Below are positions 58,130-64,000 of a stretch of 64,000 bases of DNA, piece after piece. Position numbers and translations under genes: made by a program. Below the pieces are notes generated by a model, which was not told the DNA's origin, did no database searches, and saw nothing but the letters and a program-made list of their open reading frames with translations. Numbering within the stretch: position 1 is the first letter of the stretch; each line of letters opens with the position of its first letter. This DNA comes from Odontocerum albicorne (lineage: Eukaryota > Arthropoda > Insecta > Trichoptera > Odontoceridae), in the NCBI GenBank assembly GCA_949825065.1, contig OX463842.1:28787126-28851125 (forward strand), in the 5' to 3' direction.

Positions 58130-58270
58130 GGCTGAACGGTTGATATTCAGTTTGGTAACATAAATGTGTGATACAAAATGAAGAAACTACAAAATAACAC
58201 AATAAATACTCTTTGGTCCCGGCTCAAGAATCCAAGAGTTTGGCAACGTACTCGTACACAAGGGCTAACT
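58130..58270. other. possible tRNA-like relic
   Basis: cctcgttggctgaacggttg at 58122-58141 resembles a tRNA A-box region. No B-box with the right spacing follows, so this is tentative. Confidence 0.25.
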
Positions 58271-58364
58271 CTATCAAAAACAAATCGAAAATCTTGACAG
58301 TTTAGAATAAACCTCAAATACAAGAGATACAAATAAAGATGAAAAAGTCGAAAATTTACTATTC

Positions 58365-58720
58365 TTCTTGCAGTGGAGATTTTTTATCTGTTTTTTCTGC
58401 ATTATTTCTGAGATGTGGGATGTGTCAGCTACCCCTTCTGCTCTTCGCGTGTCTGCCTGGTGGTCGGCTTCTTATGGGGTAACCCTGAGAAACTATACGG
58501 TGGATTCGGGTGTAGCCTTTCCCCTTCTTACGAGTTTTCGGTTTCACATATTCATCTTATTTCTGTATTTCTTACTGTCTCTTAGGTCCGAATTCATAGG
58601 CCGGTCTACGAGTACATACTAATTTCTAACCTTAAAAATATTCAGAAACGCACGCCCCAAACTTTAAAGTGATGTAATGAAGCAACGTGACTCCCTTATT
58701 TAAAGAATCTACCACAAAAT
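58365..58720. repeat. unassigned dispersed element, partly repeated at 62705-62815
   Basis: 58618-58710 (atactaatttctaaccttaa ... caaactttaaagtg ... gaagcaacgtgac) resembles 62712-62805 (atactaatttccaatcttaa ... caaactttagtcagg ... gaaaccatgtgac). The GC-richer part, 58430-58530, lies next to it. Family unknown. Confidence 0.4.
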
Positions 58721-58929
58721 TCTTTAGTAAAAAATAGTTAAGCTTTAGTAGTGTTAAGATCGGATTATCAATTCGGGCATCACATCAGTGTTTAACCATA
58801 AATCTATGTAGTTAATACATCGAACAATTAGCATATAAATAAGATAACTATTAATATTAATTAATGGGTCGTTCCATCATATAATGTAATACGATTATAC
58901 TCGTAATATTAAACTCAAGTTATGTTTGA

Positions 58930-59339
58930 ACATTTCAGAAGAAAAATGAGACCAGAACAACGCAAGGGTGAACGAGGAAGGTTCTAGAACCATTATCGGA
59001 TGGCAGTGCAGAAAAGTGTATCGATTACAAATTGTTGGTTTAGATAGTCTTCATGGTTGGGGAGTCAACCCGCCCATGGCGATCGAGGGACCGGTGATCA
59101 CGTCTCAGCGCGGGCTGACTGCCCGCCGGCAGTCTTCCGCTCTGGTCCGCTGGGCACGCACAATGCCGCCGCCACCGCCGCCGCTCCGACCGTTCTGTGC
59201 AGCGGACACAGGTGCGTACCGCCGGTGCCTCCTGCACTTGCCGGGTCGGAGCTATCTGCCTGACCATCTGGGCAGGGAGCGCATCCGCCTCGAAGTAGCG
59301 TTGTCTCTATTTCTGGAACCATGTCACGGAGAACGGAGG
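58930..59339 (+). promoter_or_regulatory. CpG-rich island with candidate plus-strand first exon
   Basis: 59050-59339 is GC- and CpG-rich and ends at GAACGGAG|GTAAGTC, a consensus splice donor at 59340. Two plus-strand readings reach the donor. One opens at 58968 or 59076 (Pro-rich, TMPPPPPPLRPF). The other opens at a short ATG in good context at 59322 encoding MSRRTE, in phase 0. A gene starting here and continuing right beyond the window, or into the sequence after the gap, is plausible. No later exon was identified. Confidence 0.42.
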
Positions 59340-59344
59340 TAAGT

Positions 59345-59779
59345 CATCCATCCATTAAAAGCAACACTTCCGAGCGAAGAAGTCAATCGATTGCTTTTGT
59401 TACTTTCGATGCGCTTAGTAATTATTCATAACTAATGAGGGAACTTTAGATCGGAAAATGTTATTATTTCACAAACAACCTAGATCTGATATAACTTATT
59501 TTTATCACATATGTAGTCATCGATTCTTCGGTATTTTAAAAATATATTTTTCCACAGTAGTCATCTTTTACTTTTGGTATTTAATTGTGGTGAATATCCA
59601 CTTTTTCCTAGTATTTCATAGTTAACGCATTCAGTTCAAATAATCAACATTTACGTATTTTCAAAAGAATTACTTCACAGAGAAAAATATATAGTGTGGT
59701 ATCATAGAATAGAATAAGGCATGGAATTATTAATGATTAATGTGAGGTAATAACTTATGTTTTATGCAGGGTTTCAGGA
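59345..59779. other. AT-rich spacer after the candidate donor
   Basis: Intron-like sequence if the donor at 59340 is real. Nothing else recognised. Confidence 0.4.
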
Positions 59780-60065
59780 TCACGTTGCGATGGTTTGGTT
59801 TGGTTTGGATATATTGAATTGGATAAGTGACGAAATAATGACTAAACAAATTCAAAATGCAAGCGTAACTGGGACATGTGGTCGAGGAACGGTTGGACCA
59901 AATGAGTGATTTTTTAAAAGAAAGATAGGTAAAAATTAAGATAATCAAAATGAGCTTTATGAGAAGATATGTGGATGTAGATAAGACGAAGGAAATATCT
60001 CGCGATATGAGAGTTCGGCGGTCTATTCTCTCTGCCTTCCCTAACATGGAAATGGCATGATAGTA
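59780..60065 (+). mobile_element. RTE-like LINE 3' fragment, decayed
   Basis: Plus-strand words match the family: tgcgatggtttggtttggt, ggtcgaggaacggttggacc, gagaagatatgtggatgtag and ctattctctctgccttccct. Confidence 0.78.
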
Positions 60066-60346
60066 TGTACGAGTACTCGTATGTATGCATTTGAAACTAA
60101 ATAACGCAGCACAATAATCTCGGAATTTTAATTGAAATGATATATTTATAGTTTTCCTCACAGTAACCTACCCGAAGACCTGTCTTAAATGGTGAAAAGA
60201 AATAAACGACCCTTGAACGAATTCATGAAAACGGAAACATATAAGAATATCAAATTTATGACTCGACAGACGACTAATTAAAATTCAAACGTCATAAAAT
60301 ATAAACAAACATCTTTTAAAACTAGTTTTTCGGTCACAATTAGAAC

Positions 60347-60546
60347 NNNNNNNNNNNNNNNNNNNNNNNNNNNNNNNNNNNNNNNNNNNNNNNNNNNNNN
60401 NNNNNNNNNNNNNNNNNNNNNNNNNNNNNNNNNNNNNNNNNNNNNNNNNNNNNNNNNNNNNNNNNNNNNNNNNNNNNNNNNNNNNNNNNNNNNNNNNNNN
60501 NNNNNNNNNNNNNNNNNNNNNNNNNNNNNNNNNNNNNNNNNNNNNN
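60347..60546. other. assembly gap (200 N)
   Basis: Exactly 200 undetermined bases, a conventional scaffold-gap size, so the true distance between flanks is unknown. Confidence 0.99.
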
Positions 60547-60839
60547 GTACTCCATTTTCCAAAGGTCCTCTTGACTCTTGAGCCGGATCGGAGAAAACAA
60601 CGAGATGAAGGGTATATACGACGTGATGATTTACTTCAAATTATTATCAGTTGAATAAAACTTATAAAATGCACACTTACTTGCGTAGTGTTCATTTATA
60701 CTAAGTACTGCCGTGAATTTTTTTTAAATAGGCAATCCACCGAAACTACGATGATATGTGCCACAAAATTAAAGGCATTATGAAATTTTCAAGTCAATAG
60801 ACTTTCTAGAATAAAAACAATCGAATTCATCGATATTGT

Positions 60840-60890
60840 TTTGTATTATATTTTCGTTGTATACAGTACAGCCTGACGGGATAATCTTAT
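60840..60890 (-). mobile_element. SINE family A end fragment
   Basis: tattttcgttgtatacagta, then cagcctgacggg, is the 3' end of family A. The rest is missing. Confidence 0.6.
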
Positions 60891-61039
60891 TTTAACGCTA
60901 TTAAAATATGTATACTATATATGCACATATTGTATAAGTATTATCTAATAATACATTTAATCAAAAATATTTAGTAACACCAGTAACGCGGTTACTGATA
61001 TTGACTTTAAACTGGATTGAACATTTTAAATCGGTCTTG

Positions 61040-61245
61040 TATACATTTTCGTTGTATATTGTATAACCTTGCGGGTTTATTGCCACGTGGCAATCTCTTC
61101 CAACAAACCAGGCTTTTCTGTTCCACAAATTTCGACTAAAACATTTTTAAAATCAAATCTGGATTCCGACGGGGATTGAAGAGGTTGTGTTTGAACCCAA
61201 CCTTGTCTTGAGACAAGGATCTTATCAATTAAATTATTTTTCGAT
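61040..61245 (-). mobile_element. tRNA-derived SINE, family A
   Basis: cattttcgttgtatattgta, attgccacgtggcaatctc (perfect palindrome with CACGTG), ttccgacggggattgaa and a head ending in aaggatcttatcaattaa. Confidence 0.8.
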
Positions 61246-62308
61246 TAGTTTAGTAGATATTTTAATTCTCTCCGAAACAGATCAAACAAAAAGTTCGATA
61301 TATTCAAAGAGAGTAGAACTAACGATGTTCTACGTGAATGGCCGGCTATCTCGACTTGTCTGATTTTATAATATGACATTCCAACTACAATATATTTATT
61401 TTTTCATTTTTAAACATGACAGTAGCAGCATGTATTTTGAAATAAATGTAAAAAAGAAAAGATAGCTTTATTTACACCGAAGTCGATGATTTTATAGAAT
61501 GACGTTCTTTGGGCAATCAAGTTTGAGTCAGTTAATCAGCGAAATTGAGTGGCAAACAGCTAATCATAGATAAGCACTAATAAATACAGATATAGGTTTT
61601 ATATGTGTAGTGTATCATCAAACTGTAAATTAACATTCATGACATGAACATAAAATATTACTGACCAACAAACTAGAACTATAAAAATGAAAGAGAAATA
61701 CAACAAAATACGAGATTTATGTGAAAATTTTAAAGTACCATTGTTAACAATTTCAAAGAATTTCATGTGCAATAGGAAAGATTTTACGACATCATAAAAA
61801 AAGTTTTGTACTCGGCGTTAGAAAAAATGTATTGGAAATCATATCCAAACCTTCCATTTCTGGCATGACGATTCATTTGGTTTACTTTAGGTTTTTAACT
61901 TACAGATTTACTTGTAATAAAATGTGCGTTAAGCCTTGATATTCAAGTCAAACGACGAAAAAGGCTTTTACCATATTATATTATATTAAACCCCAAAGAT
62001 ACTTCGTATACGAAACCAAAGTTAGATTTTTTTTCAATTGATGTTACGTTCAAAATTATTTAGTTATACGAGTCATGACGAATTAAAGCAACATGAGTTG
62101 CGAAAAAATCACGATAACCGTATGGGTATAAAATATAATATAGTTAAAACGTTTATAGGTGTATGGAAACCAAGTATTTGTGTTTTCGTAAAATAAAATA
62201 ATCCCTAATATATACGAGTACTTTAATCTTTATTTTAGAATGTTGAATTTTCAAATATTTTAATGACATTTTATATGTTAAGGAGAGATCTTGGTAAAAA
62301 CATACCAT
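61246..62308. other. AT-rich spacer, nothing recognised
   Basis: No gene or repeat could be supported. Confidence 0.4.
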
Positions 62309-62702
62309 AATACTGCCGTCATAAGCAAAAATGCAGCTAACGGAAAAAAAATAGAAATTTAACTAAGTATGAGGCAATATTCCATATCAAATTCTGAACC
62401 CATAATCTATAAAAAAAAATACAGAAAACCATTTATTTCAACACAAAAATCGACATAATGTATTTTTTAATTTTACAAAATACCAGGTTTTTCTAAGGAA
62501 AAAAAAACAAAATATGATCCATAAGAAAAAATACAGCAATTTGCGTTTGCCTATGCGTTTTTGCTTATGAATCACATTTTACTGCTTTTTTGTTTATGAA
62601 TCACGACATTTTTAAGCAGCAATGAAAAACATAAAAGCGCAATTTTCTCAAAACTTTACTCTTACCATTAGCTGCGTTTTTGCTTATGAGGGCAGAATAA
62701 TC
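62309..62702. mobile_element. MITE with ~30-bp inverted repeats, family unknown
   Basis: Left end tactgccgtcataagcaaaa then atgcagctaa, and right end (reverse complement) ttctgccctcataagcaaaa then acgcagctaa, are strong terminal inverted repeats. The right half also repeats tgcgtttttgcttatgaatc-like words. No transposase; 394 bases. Confidence 0.85.
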
Positions 62703-63059
62703 CAGCCTAGATACTAATTTCCAATCTTAAAATGTTGTGATTTGTATTTAGCGTTGGATCTCATAAGATCCAAACTTTAGTCAGGCAATGAAACCATGTG
62801 ACCTTGTTTGACGAAGCTATGATAAATTTGTACGAAATTTAAGTTTAAATACTAATTTCTCCAGTACAAAATACTAATGATTGTTAAGATATGGACTAAG
62901 AAATTGAGACTAAGATTATAAAACATAAATGTTCGATAACGTACATCGTGTTTTAGAAGCTAAAATCAACTTCAAATTAGAATCAAATATACGGATAAGT
63001 TTTCAAGGAGTGGGTTATCATATCAGCCAGCTCATTACAAACAAGTTCTGGATTATCTA

Positions 63060-63700
63060 TTTGGGGGTGTTAAGTGTATATTACTTGGCCGGGCGAGGAC
63101 GGGGTCCGAAAAGGGCGGGACTGAACCGAAATCCAGGTAAAAACCCTCGGAGCTCGACCAATCAATCTTGAAGCGCAGTAAAAAATAGTGGAACTAACAT
63201 GGCCTATATGAACCGAGGAATTTGAAATAACAAATAAAAATCGAGTAAAAATATCTTGAAACAACAAAGGTTTATATCTAAAGCGCCTGTAAGCGTGTGG
63301 ACACGCACACACGTAGTCAGTCGCACAGAGTTCGTTCGTCCCTTCTATACTGGCTAAAAGCTTAGAAGTGCGGGAGCAACAAAGATGGGAGATCCGGGGA
63401 CGAATAGGCGCGAGGGAGACGATGGGAAGTGAAGTGAGTAAAAAAGAAAAGAGGAGGAACAAGTTTCGCTGCGCTCGAAGGATTCCCACCAGCACATCGG
63501 TTGAGTAGGCAGTGGAGTGCGGTGGGGCGAGGGAGGGGCCTCTCCCATTCTACCCCAACAGATGGGCCTTCCGCACCGAGGGTTGTTCCACCCGCCCCGC
63601 GCCCTTGCGCTCCGCGGCACCCATTATGATGTTAGTCAAAACACACAGAAATGTGTGTCAATCGGAATTGGGATGTGCACGAGCTGTGCTAAAATGAGAG
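63060..63700. promoter_or_regulatory. GC-rich region, candidate promoter or 5' exon
   Basis: Two GC-rich patches, at 63085-63160 (ggccgggcgaggacggggtc) and 63350-63630 (cgagggaggggcctctccca, ccgccccgcgcccttgcgct), stand in AT-rich DNA. Both strands carry composition-driven open frames with no recognisable domain. Direction cannot be decided. Confidence 0.35.
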
Positions 63701-64000
63701 GTAAACTTATTTTCCCATTCATATTTTTAGCCGAATAAAAAAGCTGTCCGGTGGGAAGTCTATGAATAAAATTGGAGTGACGCGTGAAGTGAAACAGAAC
63801 GAGGAAACGTAGTCTTTATGCCACGGCACGGGAATGACAAGTGGAACGTTTTAAGTAAGAAGGTCAATGGAAAGAAAGATGGGTGAACTGTTTGTTTTGA
63901 AACATATCTAAATATTTCAGTGAATTGAATAAAAGTATACAGATACATTTTACATGTGATCTATTTGTATAACTTATCGAGATTATCCAGAATACTGGGT
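63701..64000. other. AT-rich right edge
   Basis: Nothing recognised. Confidence 0.4.

Noticed and set aside
59040..59322. minus-strand frames in the 59-kb CpG island
   Set aside because: Composition-driven shadows with no recognisable motif and no donor in a useful phase.
58968..59342. 124-codon Pro-rich frame as an established protein gene
   Set aside because: The open frame can result from GC composition. It is kept only as part of a candidate first exon because a donor interrupts it.
60278..60600. open frames spanning 60347-60546
   Set aside because: They consist almost entirely of undetermined bases (assembly gap).

Overview
The window is AT-rich animal DNA from an insect, most likely a moth or butterfly. 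One host gene is recognised with confidence. It is the minus-strand zinc-finger gene jing (vertebrate AEBP2, a Polycomb Repressive Complex 2 cofactor). The gene is split into five coding exons between 26485 and 11430 with clean GT-AG splice sites and matching phases. The insect call rests on the jing match and the abundance of mariner, Jockey-like and RTE-like retrotransposons. The narrower lepidopteran call rests on many fragments of a retrotransposon whose 3' end carries a 'CCCTATCGGGGTAGGCAGA'-type sequence, common in lepidopteran genomes; this is inference from memory.

Layout. 1-4610 is a graveyard of minus-strand LINE reverse transcriptase fragments interrupted by a dead mariner. 4610-11429 is very AT-rich and lacks recognisable transposons; its right part must hold the jing 3' UTR, and much of it could. 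11430-26485 is jing: one 3.16-kb exon with a low-complexity N-terminal region, three small zinc-finger/AEBP2 exons and a last exon. Its introns hold a pogo/Tigger-like MITE, RTE fragments, a SINE and a deleted mariner with perfect inverted repeats sitting inside a 79-bp tandem repeat. 26486-64000 lies upstream of the known jing exons. It may be jing 5' intron, intergenic DNA, or both. No further complete host gene is visible there. It contains tRNA-derived SINEs (two families), LINE fragments, MITEs (piggyBac-like, hAT-like and an unclassified one), several young tandem duplications, a 39-bp minisatellite, a 200-base assembly gap and several CpG-rich islands (28.4, 29.4, 52.2, 59.1 and 63.5 kb) that look like promoters or first exons. 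Two of these end in a consensus splice donor on the plus strand.

How it works together. The only inferable host function is jing. Its three C2H2 fingers, basic linker and C-terminal domain correspond in order to AEBP2, which binds nucleosomal DNA and stimulates PRC2. I saw no CRISPR array, operon, virus or intact transposase. I found no convincing undescribed multi-gene system. The more unusual signals are a PIP-box-like motif and an in-frame 27-bp repeat in jing, a strong hairpin in the candidate jing 3' region, a SINE family carrying an E-box palindrome with every copy on the minus strand, and a near-identical 237-bp tandem duplication.
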